Numbered from the stretch's first letter, positions 22,566 to 30,994 are shown. The stretch: DNA of 36,057 nt from an uncultured Clostridia bacterium (GCA_944412445.1 CALYBJ010000023.1:1-36057); one strand, 5' to 3'. Numbers and translations are program-made. Notes: generated by a model not told the origin, from the letters alone.

Positions 22566-24314
22566 TTACTCTCCGTCAAAGCTTTTGAAAACCGCGGCGG
22601 CTCCGCTTCTGTAATATATGCACTCATAATCTCCGCCGAAATATTTTTGAGCTCTTTCCTCTCCATCTTCACTCCTTAAATCTACGGCGATATAATCCGT
22701 TTCATGCTTTGTGGTTTCAAGCTCGTAAACCTCTCTTCTCTGAGAAAGGTTAGCCACAAAAAATGTCGAAGCTGCCACCTCAGCGTCATCGGGAATCATT
22801 TCAAGTCCTTCGGCTATTGCTTCTCTCTGAGCCTTCGCGGCGCTGAAAGTATTAATATAGCTTATTTTGCTTAAATATCCTCCGGAAAAAATTATCAGCG
22901 AGGACAAAAGTCCGCAGAGAAGAATTTTCTTTGAGTGTTTACCTGCCTCGGCTGCGTTCCCGGCTGCAAGATAAAAGAGTATGCTTCCCGTGCCGAATGT
23001 ATACTGAAAGCCTATATCATACTGATACACATAATCCGTCATAAGGTTAATTAAGACAAAGGGAATTAAAAGTATAAGCTTTTGGGGCTTTTTAATAAGC
23101 AGCGGCAGAAAGCACAGGGGAACAAGCATCTGAAGAATAAAAAGAAGCTTATCCTGCCTGAAAACGTTATACACGGCGTAAACCGGATTCCCGATAACGG
23201 ATTTTATAACGGTCAGCAGACCGCCTCCGTCATATATGTAAATGCCGTAGCGGCTTTGGGACATTATACCCTCTCCGTAAATCGACATAAGCTTTGTAAC
23301 CGCACAGAAATACAATACAGATACGGCAAAAACAGATAAATTACATTTGTAGTTTTTGTTCGCAAAAAGAAAGTACAGTGCGATAACAGCCGTATAAACA
23401 GCGGCGTCCTCTTTAACCGAGAGAGTGAGAAAAACAAAAATAAACGCAGGAAGAGTTTTTTCCTTTTCCATAAAATATATAAGAAATAATATAAAAACGC
23501 CTAAAAAGCAGTTTTCATGAAGATACCAGAAACAGCCGCCCATAAAGGAGGGAAAAAGAATATAACAGCAGGCGAAAACCGCCGCCGAAGCATTTGAAAG
23601 ACCGTATTTTCTGCAAATAAGAGTCAGAGGAATTATTCCCGAAGCTACAACAAAAGCCTGAGCTATAAGAAGCGTGCAGGGCGAGGGAAAAACAAAATAA
23701 ACAGGCAGAAGCAAATAGTAAACAGGTGAAAAATGAACGGCAAAATGGCTTAAAAGGCCGTCTCTTTCACAGGTGACAAGACATTCTCCCGTTTCCTTCA
23801 TATAATAAAACATCTGGGAAAACAGACCGAAGTCATAACAGGGCGTTTTATAGTTTAAATAGTAAAGACAGCAGATGCCCCCTATAAAAACCGTATAGCA
23901 GACAATAAGCGTTACACAAAAGAAAGCGAGAGTATTTTTTTTGATGCTGATTTTAATTTCATCAATATCTGCAAAGGCGGCGGCAATACAGATAATAAGG
24001 CACAGCCCGAAAGAAAACATATATTCTCCCGTTAAGGCGGAAGCCAGGGCAAAATACATTTCTGCGAAGGCTATTAAAGCTCCGTTTATTATTTTTTCGC
24101 TTTTTATAAAGCATGACAAAACAAAAACAGCAGCCGTAAAAAACACAAAAAGAGGCAGGTTAATTCCGTAAAAAAAGCTTTTTTGCGTACATTCTTCTCC
24201 GGAAGCAAGCAGTGAGCAAAGAAGCGAAAACGCATACGACATTAACACTCTCATTACATATTGCTTTAATTTAAAGGTTTTTATTTTATTTATAAGGTTT
24301 TCTTTTAAAGTCAT
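22566..24314 (-). CDS. DUF2079-family polytopic membrane protein (probable GT-C-like)
   Basis: A 582-residue protein with about a dozen hydrophobic helices. After the N-terminal helices comes the DUF2079 signature: YDFGLFSQMFYYMKETG, then LLSHFAVHFSPVYYLLLPVYF followed by a Pro/Leu/Gln helix. Further helices follow, and a C-terminal soluble domain of about 110 residues with IPDDAEVAASTFFVANLSQR lies outside, as in GT-C-type glycosyltransferases. Members are uncharacterised; a lipid-linked-sugar glycosyltransferase role is a fold-level inference only. The ATG has an AAAGGAG site. Two ACTAC-N4-GTAGT operators precede the gene, one abutting its ribosome site, predicting control by the adjacent BlaI-like repressor. 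Confidence 0.82.
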   Translation of the reverse strand: MTLKENLINKIKTFKLKQYVMRVLMSYAFSLLCSLLASGEECTQKSFFYGINLPLFVFFTAAVFVLSCFIKSEKIINGALIAFAEMYFALASALTGEYMFSFGLCLIICIAAAFADIDEIKISIKKNTLAFFCVTLIVCYTVFIGGICCLYYLNYKTPCYDFGLFSQMFYYMKETGECLVTCERDGLLSHFAVHFSPVYYLLLPVYFVFPSPCTLLIAQAFVVASGIIPLTLICRKYGLSNASAAVFACCYILFPSFMGGCFWYLHENCFLGVFILFLIYFMEKEKTLPAFIFVFLTLSVKEDAAVYTAVIALYFLFANKNYKCNLSVFAVSVLYFCAVTKLMSIYGEGIMSQSRYGIYIYDGGGLLTVIKSVIGNPVYAVYNVFRQDKLLFILQMLVPLCFLPLLIKKPQKLILLIPFVLINLMTDYVYQYDIGFQYTFGTGSILFYLAAGNAAEAGKHSKKILLCGLLSSLIIFSGGYLSKISYINTFSAAKAQREAIAEGLEMIPDDAEVAASTFFVANLSQRREVYELETTKHETDYIAVDLRSEDGEERAQKYFGGDYECIYYRSGAAAVFKSFDGE

Positions 24315-24329
24315 TTTTTTCGCTCCTTT

Positions 24330-24345
24330 AACTACTTTTGTAGTT
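24330..24345. promoter_or_regulatory. BlaI-type operator A (proximal) before the DUF2079 gene
   Basis: AACTACTTTTGTAGTT, a perfect 6-bp inverted repeat with a 4-nt spacer, ends 4 nt before the AAAGGAG ribosome site of the DUF2079 gene. The half-site (TGTAGT) equals that of the blaI operator. BlaI/MecI repressors are known to bind TACA-N2-TGTA dyads. Confidence 0.78.
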
Positions 24346-24390
24346 TTTGTGTTTATGCTTTTTCATTTTTACAAGCGTTAATATGTTTTT

Positions 24391-24406
24391 AACTACTTTT
24401 GTAGTT
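24391..24406. promoter_or_regulatory. BlaI-type operator B (distal) before the DUF2079 gene
   Basis: A second, identical 16-bp copy of AACTACTTTTGTAGTT, 61 bp from operator A and roughly on the same face of the helix. No strong -35/-10 pair was recognised between the two copies; TTAATA-17-TAGTTA on the minus strand would overlap operator B but is weak. Confidence 0.78.
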
Positions 24407-24410
24407 TTTA

Positions 24411-24442
24411 AATATTAAGCTTAAGGCGGCAAGCCGCCTTAA
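24411..24442 (-). terminator. Terminator of blaI-blaR1
   Basis: A perfect stem TTAAGGCGGC / GCCGCCTTAA with a 2-nt core loop lies 30 nt after the blaR1 stop. On the minus strand it is followed by a modest T-rich tail (GCTTAATATTT). It separates the regulators from the DUF2079 gene, though read-through is possible. Confidence 0.7.
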
Positions 24443-24472
24443 AATTGTTATTTTCTGCGTACGGCGTTTCCT

Positions 24473-25702
24473 TTAACCTCCGTCATTTAACGGGTCATAG
24501 GGCCGAGAAGTAAAAACCGTGGTTTCGTAAACTGCCGCAGTTGTAGTTTCCGCAAGGTACATATTGCCGCCGTCATATACCGCCGTTGTTGTATAATCAT
24601 AAAAGTTTCCGTCAGCCTGCGGCTCCTGTGCCTGTACTGTGTTAACTGCCGCCGGGTTCCTGTCGTCTTCCTTCTGCTTTTCATATTCATGGGCAAAGGT
24701 TGTTGTTTCATACAGCTTATCTTCACTGTTATATTCTGTTTCAACGGTAACGGCAAACACTGTTCCGGAAAGCGCCGTAAGCAAAACCAATACTGCCGAA
24801 ACAACAAAAAGCTTTTTCCTTCTTTTTTCGTAAATTATCATTTTCAGCCTGTTTTTCAAATCGCATCTGCCGTCTCCGAAATTGCTTGACACTGCCGGAA
24901 TCAGTTTTTTTGCGGCGTCACTTTGAGCCTTTACTGTATCAAGCACCGAATTGCAGTATATTTTCCTGTTTTCCATGCTTTCGTTTGCTACCACAGCTTC
25001 ATCGCAGGCAAGCTCACATTCCTGCTCTATATGCCTTACAAGAAATCCCATAAAGGGATTGAACCAGTGCACCGTTCTGCATACGATTATGAAAAGCTTA
25101 TATAACAGATCATTTCTTTTAAAATGGCAAAGCTCGTGCTTTATTATAAGGCGGAGCTGAGAATAGGTATAGGTTTTACAGGGAAGAATTACGGTGGGAT
25201 TTTTAAAGCCCGTCATCATGGGCGTTACGGCTTCCGGCAGCACCACAACCGAAAAGCCTTTTTTTATTTTAAGCTCCTCTGCCGCTTCCGCAGCTATATC
25301 CAAAACCTGCCGCGACGGCGAAACTGCGTGTCTTTTAACATAATCGGAAAAGCTTTTCTGCTTTAAAGCATATTTTACAAGGAAAAAAATTATTCCCGAA
25401 AGCCAAACCGCCGCAAATATAAAGCTTATATTTACTGCTCCTCCGTAAGCAGCCGAGGACCGGGGCAAGGTACCGGCAACAGCCGCCGGTATTCCCGTAC
25501 TGTTTAACGACACACTGTAAACAGGCTCTCCGAAAGAGGGCTTGAAAGGCGTCATAAAGCCTGCCAAGATGACCGCCCACAAAAAGCTTCTTGTTTTTGC
25601 CGACCATACATTCATAAAAACACGGGACAATCCGATATATATAAAGGAAATAACGCTCATTGCCGCCGAGCAGAAAACAAGCTCCAATAATAACTTTTCC
25701 AT
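24473..25702 (-). CDS. BlaR1/MecR1-type M56 membrane metallopeptidase without a penicillin-sensor domain
   Basis: A 409-residue M56-family protein. Membrane helices lie near the N-terminus, around 36-50 and around 92-112. The cytosolic zinc peptidase has HELCH (189-193) and the distal ECELACDEAVV (228-237). A further helix (about 299-318) is followed by a roughly 90-residue outer region rich in Thr, Tyr and Glu. Classical BlaR1/MecR1 end in a 250-residue penicillin-binding sensor; none is present, so the signal is probably not a beta-lactam acylating it. It follows blaI by 10 nt with an AGGAGC site. In this family the peptidase inactivates the BlaI repressor when the receptor is triggered. 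Confidence 0.87.
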   Translation of the reverse strand: MEKLLLELVFCSAAMSVISFIYIGLSRVFMNVWSAKTRSFLWAVILAGFMTPFKPSFGEPVYSVSLNSTGIPAAVAGTLPRSSAAYGGAVNISFIFAAVWLSGIIFFLVKYALKQKSFSDYVKRHAVSPSRQVLDIAAEAAEELKIKKGFSVVVLPEAVTPMMTGFKNPTVILPCKTYTYSQLRLIIKHELCHFKRNDLLYKLFIIVCRTVHWFNPFMGFLVRHIEQECELACDEAVVANESMENRKIYCNSVLDTVKAQSDAAKKLIPAVSSNFGDGRCDLKNRLKMIIYEKRRKKLFVVSAVLVLLTALSGTVFAVTVETEYNSEDKLYETTTFAHEYEKQKEDDRNPAAVNTVQAQEPQADGNFYDYTTTAVYDGGNMYLAETTTAAVYETTVFTSRPYDPLNDGG

Positions 25703-25712
25703 AAATTTGCTC

Positions 25713-26090
25713 CTAAATCTTATTAATCCAGTCCCGAAGCTCTTCTATATCCTTATCGGAAACATCGCCTCCGCTGTAAAGCGCCTTTACAAGTCCGCTG
25801 AAGGAACGGTCCGAAAATCTTTTTCTGAAGCTCTCCTGCTCTATCTTTAAATATTCCTGCTGTGATATTACCGCGTAATAGCTTCTCTCCTTATTGATTT
25901 TCTCGGAACGGAGAAAGCCTTTTTTTTCAAGCCTTACAAGCATTGTCAGCACCGTCTGGGCTTTCCAGTCCCTTTGGGGCAGCAGCTTCTGAAGCTGCCT
26001 TGTAAGCTCAGGTGAGGTTACCGGCTCCTGTGAATGCCATACGGCGTTCATTATTTCAAACTCTCCGTCCGGCAGTTTTTTTACTGACAC
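25713..26090 (-). CDS. BlaI/MecI-family transcriptional repressor
   Basis: A 125-residue BlaI-type winged-helix repressor. A GTG start (VSVKKLPDGEFEIMNAVW) is chosen because AAAGGAGG lies 8 nt before it; the upstream in-frame ATG adds 18 residues and lies inside the promoter. The fold signature LPDGEFEIMNAVW, recognition region QTVLTMLVRLEKKGFL and the wing KERSYYAVI are typical. The C-terminal dimerisation part RSFSGLVKALYSGG is the region where BlaR1-linked cleavage occurs in relatives. Its own promoter contains an ACTACA-N2-TGTAGT operator, so it is autoregulated. It is co-transcribed with the BlaR1-like gene. Confidence 0.92.
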   Translation of the reverse strand: MSVKKLPDGEFEIMNAVWHSQEPVTSPELTRQLQKLLPQRDWKAQTVLTMLVRLEKKGFLRSEKINKERSYYAVISQQEYLKIEQESFRKRFSDRSFSGLVKALYSGGDVSDKDIEELRDWINKI

Positions 26091-26115
26091 TTTTACCGCC
26101 TCCTTTGCTGTTTTT

Positions 26116-26144
26116 ATTTTACTACAAGTGTAGTTATTTGTCAA
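26116..26144 (-). promoter_or_regulatory. blaI-blaR1 promoter with embedded BlaI operator
   Basis: On the minus strand TTGACA (26139-26144) and TAAAAT (26116-26121) are 17 nt apart. The 14-bp palindrome ACTACAAGTGTAGT (26121-26134) fills most of the spacer and touches the -10. The core TACA-N2-TGTA equals the known BlaI/MecI operator core, so repressor binding would block polymerase directly. Confidence 0.88.
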
Positions 26145-26151
26145 TGATATT

Positions 26152-26183
26152 AAAAAAAGAACAGAGCTTTTTGTTCTCTGTTC
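26152..26183 (-). terminator. Terminator of the cation exchanger gene
   Basis: The stem GAACAGAG / CTCTGTTC with a 9-nt loop is followed on the minus strand by seven T residues, just after the exchanger stop at 26199. Confidence 0.9.
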
Positions 26184-26198
26184 CGTGTAAATATTTAA

Positions 26199-27206
26199 TT
26201 ATGCAAGCCAGGGAATCATTGCCTGAATTGACTCGGAAGAGCTTACCACAACATATCCTGCGTATACAATAAGCAGAAGTATTCCCTGCCATCTTGAAAA
26301 TTTCTTCTGAATAAGCATGGGGAAAACGGCAATACATCCTACTATAAGACACGCCGGCAAATCTATTGCCGCAACGGTTGCGGTAAAATTAAGCGCGCCG
26401 CCCTTTAAGTTTGAAATCAGAGCGCAGACGGGAAGAATAAGCGTCATATCAAGAATATTCGCTCCGATGATATTTCCCGCGGAAAGTGACATTTCCTTTT
26501 TAACTATGGCTGTAAGAGTTGTTACAAGCTCGGGAAGAGATGTTCCTATTGCTATAACGGTCACTGCTATTACTCTTTCAGGGATTCCTATGTATTCGGC
26601 AATAAACTGACCGCTGCTTACCATAAAGTTCGCGCCTAAGGCTATTGCCGCCGCGCCTACGATAAACAGCGTAACATTTTTCGCGATCTCTTTTCCCTCA
26701 GCCTTCTCCTTTGCGCCTTCGGCTTCGTCTATCTGAGTTGCAAGCACCGCTTTTTTTGCGTTTCTTATGTTTTCGGTCCAGGCTACGGCACAAATAAGAA
26801 GAAGTATAATACAGCCTACAATATTAAGCTTTCCGAATATTCCGAAAATAACGATTACTACTGCCGCGGTGAGCATAAGTATTGACTTGAGAAGATATTC
26901 TTTCCTGTTTATGGGAGAGGGCATACATATAAGCGACAGAGCCATTATAAGTCCTATATTAGCCGTTACGCTTCCCACCGCGTTTCCTATCGCCATATCT
27001 CCGCTGCCGCCGAACGCCGCAATAGCCGATACAAGCATCTCCGGCAAGGTTGTGGCAATGCTTACAACTGTGGCGCCTACAATAATCTTCGGTATGCCCG
27101 TAGCCTCAGCCATCCATGAAGCCGCGTCAACAAAAACATCGCCGCCCTTTACAACAGCGGCAATGGCAACAGTCATTATAATTACCTGAACAAAAATATT
27201 ATCCAT
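26199..27206 (-). CDS. Ca2+/Na+ antiporter family (CaCA, YrbG-like)
   Basis: A 335-residue CaCA-superfamily cation exchanger with ten predicted membrane helices in two inverted halves. The two alpha repeats are clear: ATVVSIATTLPEMLVSAIAA with GNAVGSVTANIGL in the N-half, and VIAIGTSLPELVTTLTAI with GNIIGANILDMTL in the C-half. The acidic residue of the LPE motifs coordinates Ca2+ in this family. A charged cytosolic loop (residues about 155-170) joins the halves. It stands alone with its own promoter and terminator. Ca2+ is the usual substrate of YrbG-like proteins; the exact ion pair is not shown. Confidence 0.92.
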   Translation of the reverse strand: MDNIFVQVIIMTVAIAAVVKGGDVFVDAASWMAEATGIPKIIVGATVVSIATTLPEMLVSAIAAFGGSGDMAIGNAVGSVTANIGLIMALSLICMPSPINRKEYLLKSILMLTAAVVIVIFGIFGKLNIVGCIILLLICAVAWTENIRNAKKAVLATQIDEAEGAKEKAEGKEIAKNVTLFIVGAAAIALGANFMVSSGQFIAEYIGIPERVIAVTVIAIGTSLPELVTTLTAIVKKEMSLSAGNIIGANILDMTLILPVCALISNLKGGALNFTATVAAIDLPACLIVGCIAVFPMLIQKKFSRWQGILLLIVYAGYVVVSSSESIQAMIPWLA

Positions 27207-27250
27207 TTAATTCACCGTTCTTTTTACCCTTTCTTAACAAAACTTTTTAT

Positions 27251-27279
27251 ATATTATAATAACATAATACGGACATCAA
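27251..27279 (-). promoter_or_regulatory. Probable promoter of the cation exchanger
   Basis: On the minus strand TTGATG (27274-27279) and TAATAT (27251-27256) are 17 nt apart; a better -10, TATAAT (27253-27258), would leave only a 15-nt spacer. The start would be about 40 nt before the ATG. Confidence 0.45.
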
Positions 27280-27353
27280 GAAGCTGTTATGAAAAATCCG
27301 AAAAATTTTATGTTTATTTCCTGTTTATTTTCTTTTATTCGCATACGGCACAA

Positions 27354-27386
27354 TAAAAAAAAGGGAAGACCTTAATCTTCCCTTTT
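27354..27386 (-). terminator. Terminator of ileS
   Basis: The stem AAGGGAAGA / TCTTCCCTT with a 6-nt loop is followed on the minus strand by a run of nine T residues. Confidence 0.93.
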
Positions 27387-27404
27387 ATACATAAGCTTTT
27401 AAAA

Positions 27405-30400
27405 TCAGCCGATTCTCTCAACGGCTATGTTTACTTTTTCGCCGTTAATATCCCATTCCTTGAGGCTGCTTTCTCCGCCGGCGTTTACAATGCTGTCTGA
27501 CAGTACAACTGCGGAAATGGCTTCCTCGTTTTTCCTTGCTATATCGTAGACCTTATCGTTTCCGGATATAACAACATTTATCCTGTCGGTAACGTTAAAG
27601 CCCGAATCCTTTCTCATTGTCTGAATCTTGCTTATAAGCTCCTTAACAAATCCCTCTTCTACAAGCTCCGGAGTAAGCTCCGTGTCAAGAGCTACCGTAA
27701 AGCCTTTATCCGATACGGTAAATACGCCCTCCTTCTGCTTTGTTTCAATAAGAATATCCTCAGGGGCAAGCTCAATTTCTCCGGAAGCAAGCTTCAATGC
27801 AATTTTTCCGTTTTTGTCAAGCTCCTGCTTTGCGAAAGACGGCAGCTGACTTAAAGCGTTTCTGATTTCACCCAGCTGCTTGCCGTATTTCGGTCCGAGA
27901 GTTCTCAGCTGCGGCTTAAAGGCGTAGGTTACAAAGGATTCCGCATCTGCGTCAAAATCTACATTCTTAACATTAAGCTCGTCCTTTATTATGTCGATAT
28001 AATAATCCTCAACCTTTTTGTCGCACTGAACATACATTGTGTTTAACGGCTGACGGTTTTTAATATTTGAGCCGTTTCTTGCGGCTCTTCCCAGTACAAC
28101 GATATTTACAACCTCGTCCATATCGCTTTCAAGCTGCTTATCAATAAGCTTTTCGTCAGCCTGGGGGAAATCGCAGAGATGTACGCTTTCCGGCGCGTTT
28201 TTGTCTACGCTGCATACAAGATTGCGGTAAATCGACTCCGCCATAAAGGGAATCATGGGCGCCGCTGTTTTAGCCGTTGTAACAAGGGCTGTATAAAGCG
28301 TCATATATGCCGCCGTTTTGTCCTCGGTCATGCCCTGCACCCAGTAACGCTCTCTGCCTCTGCGGACATACCAGTTGCTCATTTCATCAACAAAGCTCTG
28401 AAGCGCCTTTGCCGCTTCCGGTATACGGTAATTGCCTAAATTTTCGTCAACTGCCTTTACCGTGGAATTAAGCTTTGAAAGAAGCCATTTATCCATTACG
28501 GTAAGCTTGCAGCTGTTAATATCGTATTTCGTGGGGTCAAATTCGTCTATATTGGCGTAAAGCACATAAAACGCGTAGGTGTTCCACAATGTGCCCATAA
28601 ACTTGCGCTGACCCTCGGTTACCGCCTTGTCGTGGAACCTGTTGGGAAGCCAGGGAGCAGAATTTGTATAGAAATACCATCTGATAGCGTCGGCTCCGTG
28701 CTTTTCAAGAGCGTCAAAGGGGTCTACCGCGTTGCCCTTGGATTTACTCATTTTCTGTCCGTTCTCGTCCTGAACATGACCCAGAACTATAACATTTTTA
28801 TAGGGCGCTTTATTGAATATAAGAGTAGAGATCGCAAGAAGAGAATAGAACCAGCCTCTTGTCTGGTCAACTGCCTCGGAAATAAAGTCCGCAGGGAACT
28901 GAGCCTCGAAAAGCTCCTTGTTCTCGAAGGGATAATGATGCTGCGCGAAAGGCATGGAGCCGCTGTCGAACCAGCAGTCTATTACCTCGGGAACTCTCTT
29001 CATCTCTTTGCCGCACTTGGGACACTTGATTGTAACATTGTCAATATAAGGTCTGTGAAGCTCTATGTCATCGGGACAGTTATCACTCATGCTCTTAAGC
29101 TCTTCTATGGAGCCTACGGAATGTCTTTCTCCGCATTCGCATTCCCAGATATTAAGAGGCGTTCCCCAGTATCTGTTACGGCTTATACCCCAGTCCTGAA
29201 CATTCAGAAGCCAGTCGCCGAATCTGCCCTTGCCGATGCTTTCGGGGATCCAGTTAATTGTGTTGTTGTTTCTTATAAGGTCGTCCCTTACATCCGTCAT
29301 CTTTATGAACCATGACTCTCTGGCATAGTAAATAAGCGGCGTTGAGCATCTCCAGCAGTGGGGATACTCATGCTCGAACTTGGGAGCGTCAAAAAGAAGC
29401 CCTGCCTTGTCAAGGTCAACTAAAACCATGGGGTCGGCTTTCTTTACAAATACTCCGGCGTAGGGAGTTTCCTCTGTAAGATTTCCCTTGCCGTCTACAA
29501 GCTGAACAAAGGGAAGGTCGTATCTTCTGCCCACTCTTGCGTCGTCTTCACCGAAGGCAGGTGCGCAGTGAACTATTCCCGTACCGTCGGTCATTGTTAC
29601 ATAGCTGTCGCACATTACGAAAAAGGCTTTTTTATGCTGTTTGTCGCAAATAGGCTGAACATAATCGAACAGCGGCTCATATTCCTTATACTCAAGGCTC
29701 TGACCCGGGAAGCTTTCAAGGATTTCGTATGCGGGCTTATCCTCGGAAGCAAGCTTTCCCAAAACCTTGTCAAGAAGCGCTTCCGCCATATAATAAGTAT
29801 ATCCGTCCGCAGCCTTTACCTTGCAGTAGGTATCCTTGGGATTTACGCAGAGAGCTACGTTTGAGGGAAGAGTCCAGGGAGTTGTCGTCCATGCAAGGAA
29901 ATAAGCGTCCTCGCCCTTAACCTTGAAGCGGACTACTGCCGAACGCTCTTTTACAAGCTTATAGCCCTGGGCAACTTCATGTGAGGACAAAGGCGTTCCG
30001 CATCTAGGGCAATAGGGAACAATTTTAAAGCCCTTATAGAGAAGTCCTCTTTCATAAATCTTTTTAAGCGCCCACCACTCGGATTCGATGAAATTATTGT
30101 CGTATGTTACATAAGGGTTGTCCATGTCTGCCCAGAAGCCTACCGTACGGGAGAAATCCTCCCACATTCCCTTATACTTCCACACGCTTTCCTTACAGTG
30201 CTTTATAAAAGGCTCAAGACCGTATTCCTCGATCTGCTCCTTGCCGTCAAGTCCCAGCATTTTCTCAACCTCAAGCTCAACGGGAAGTCCGTGAGTGTCC
30301 CAGCCGGCTTTTCTCGGCACCATATAGCCTTTCATTGTGCGGTAACGGGGTATCATATCCTTAATAACACGCGTAAGAACATGGCCTATATGTGGCTTTC

Positions 30401-30554
30401 CGTTTGCCGTAGGGGGTCCGTCATAAAATACATAAGGCGTTCCGTGTTCTCTGTCTTCGATGCTTTTTTGGAAAATGTTCTCTTCACGCCAGAAGTTTTC
30501 AATTTTCTTTTCCTGCTCAACAAAATTTACATTGGGCGAAATAGGTTCATACAT
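27405..30554 (-). CDS. ileS: Isoleucyl-tRNA synthetase, type 2 (long form)
   Basis: A 1049-residue class I synthetase charging tRNA-Ile. The ATP-site HIGH motif appears as PHIGH (54-58) in GPPTANGKPHIGHVL, GWDTHGLPVE follows, and KMSKS is at 601-605. The CP1 editing domain (roughly 190-400) lies between them, with Cys pairs (CPRCG, CWRCS) around it; a further CxC...CPKCG zinc-like set sits near 490-530. The length and the long C-terminal region match the eukaryote-like type 2 IleRS, a class known for low mupirocin sensitivity. Expression is controlled by a T-box leader. AAAGGAG precedes the ATG by about 9 nt. Type 1/2 assignment is by length and motif style. Confidence 0.97.
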   Translation of the reverse strand: MYEPISPNVNFVEQEKKIENFWREENIFQKSIEDREHGTPYVFYDGPPTANGKPHIGHVLTRVIKDMIPRYRTMKGYMVPRKAGWDTHGLPVELEVEKMLGLDGKEQIEEYGLEPFIKHCKESVWKYKGMWEDFSRTVGFWADMDNPYVTYDNNFIESEWWALKKIYERGLLYKGFKIVPYCPRCGTPLSSHEVAQGYKLVKERSAVVRFKVKGEDAYFLAWTTTPWTLPSNVALCVNPKDTYCKVKAADGYTYYMAEALLDKVLGKLASEDKPAYEILESFPGQSLEYKEYEPLFDYVQPICDKQHKKAFFVMCDSYVTMTDGTGIVHCAPAFGEDDARVGRRYDLPFVQLVDGKGNLTEETPYAGVFVKKADPMVLVDLDKAGLLFDAPKFEHEYPHCWRCSTPLIYYARESWFIKMTDVRDDLIRNNNTINWIPESIGKGRFGDWLLNVQDWGISRNRYWGTPLNIWECECGERHSVGSIEELKSMSDNCPDDIELHRPYIDNVTIKCPKCGKEMKRVPEVIDCWFDSGSMPFAQHHYPFENKELFEAQFPADFISEAVDQTRGWFYSLLAISTLIFNKAPYKNVIVLGHVQDENGQKMSKSKGNAVDPFDALEKHGADAIRWYFYTNSAPWLPNRFHDKAVTEGQRKFMGTLWNTYAFYVLYANIDEFDPTKYDINSCKLTVMDKWLLSKLNSTVKAVDENLGNYRIPEAAKALQSFVDEMSNWYVRRGRERYWVQGMTEDKTAAYMTLYTALVTTAKTAAPMIPFMAESIYRNLVCSVDKNAPESVHLCDFPQADEKLIDKQLESDMDEVVNIVVLGRAARNGSNIKNRQPLNTMYVQCDKKVEDYYIDIIKDELNVKNVDFDADAESFVTYAFKPQLRTLGPKYGKQLGEIRNALSQLPSFAKQELDKNGKIALKLASGEIELAPEDILIETKQKEGVFTVSDKGFTVALDTELTPELVEEGFVKELISKIQTMRKDSGFNVTDRINVVISGNDKVYDIARKNEEAISAVVLSDSIVNAGGESSLKEWDINGEKVNIAVERIG

Positions 30555-30597
30555 TGCCTATTGCTCCTTTCTTTTATAATCAATAATCGGCTGCCGG

Positions 30598-30867
30598 GCT
30601 GTAAATCAAAAAAGCCCTTGTCCCGTAATAACAGGACAAAGACCTTATCTTTGCAACCACCTGATGTTACAACATACTGTTATATGCGGCCGTTTTAACG
30701 GTGGGCAGCCGGAGAAATCTACTTTATTCTGCCTTAAACAACAAAAAATTTCAATCCTCAGCTCCGGAGTGATCTTCATTTTTTCCTCTGCTGTCCGCCT
30801 TGCACCGCCGCGGACTCGCTTAAAGCTCCGAAAAAACTACTGTCTCCATCTCAGCTTTTTTCATATT
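30598..30867 (-). ncRNA. T-box riboswitch (tRNA-Ile) controlling ileS
   Basis: The leader between the ileS promoter and gene has T-box hallmarks in order on the minus strand. Stem I contains an AGTA-type bulge, AGCGAG, and a GGTG...AAGG loop region. The specifier loop follows as GAAGATCACTCC with the Ile codon ATC at 30771-30773. The stem III region follows, then the antiterminator bulge AGGTGGTTGC (30653-30662). A terminator ends the element, with 10-bp stem CTTTGTCCTG / CGGGACAAGG and a T6 tail (30608-30641). Uncharged tRNA-Ile would stabilise the antiterminator and let ileS be read. This explains most of the 440-nt stretch between ileS and the transporter gene; the rest is promoter and terminator. 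Confidence 0.92.
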
Positions 30868-30873
30868 GGTTAT

Positions 30874-30902
30874 ATCTTATCACAATAAATTTTAAATTTC
30901 AA
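30874..30902 (-). promoter_or_regulatory. ileS T-box promoter
   Basis: On the minus strand TTGAAA (30897-30902) and TAAGAT (30874-30879) are exactly 17 nt apart, placing the start near 30867, directly before T-box stem I. Confidence 0.75.
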
Positions 30903-30944
30903 GACCTTTATAATTATTAATAACCTTATTTTTTTAACTAACAG

Positions 30945-30984
30945 AAAAAACGGTGCGGACAGCGTCTTTGCCCTCCGTACCGTT
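30945..30984 (-). terminator. Terminator of the GPH-type transporter
   Basis: The stem AACGGTACGGA / TCCGCACCGTT (one mismatch) with a 14-nt loop is followed by T residues on the minus strand, 11 nt after the transporter stop. Confidence 0.85.
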
Positions 30985-30994
30985 TTTAAAGCTT

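Noticed and set aside
24386..24410. The ACTAC...GTAGT copies before the DUF2079 gene as terminators.
   Set aside because: The stems are only 6 bp and AT-rich, the two copies are identical and match the blaI operator; the real terminator is the GC-rich stem at 24421-24442.
26091..26144. Longer BlaI-like protein starting at the upstream ATG.
   Set aside because: Those 18 codons run through the -35, operator and -10, and the GTG at 26090 has a strong ribosome site.
28632..29315. Long plus-strand open frame (227 codons) inside ileS.
   Set aside because: It lies wholly antisense to the conserved synthetase, has no ribosome site and shows no family signature.
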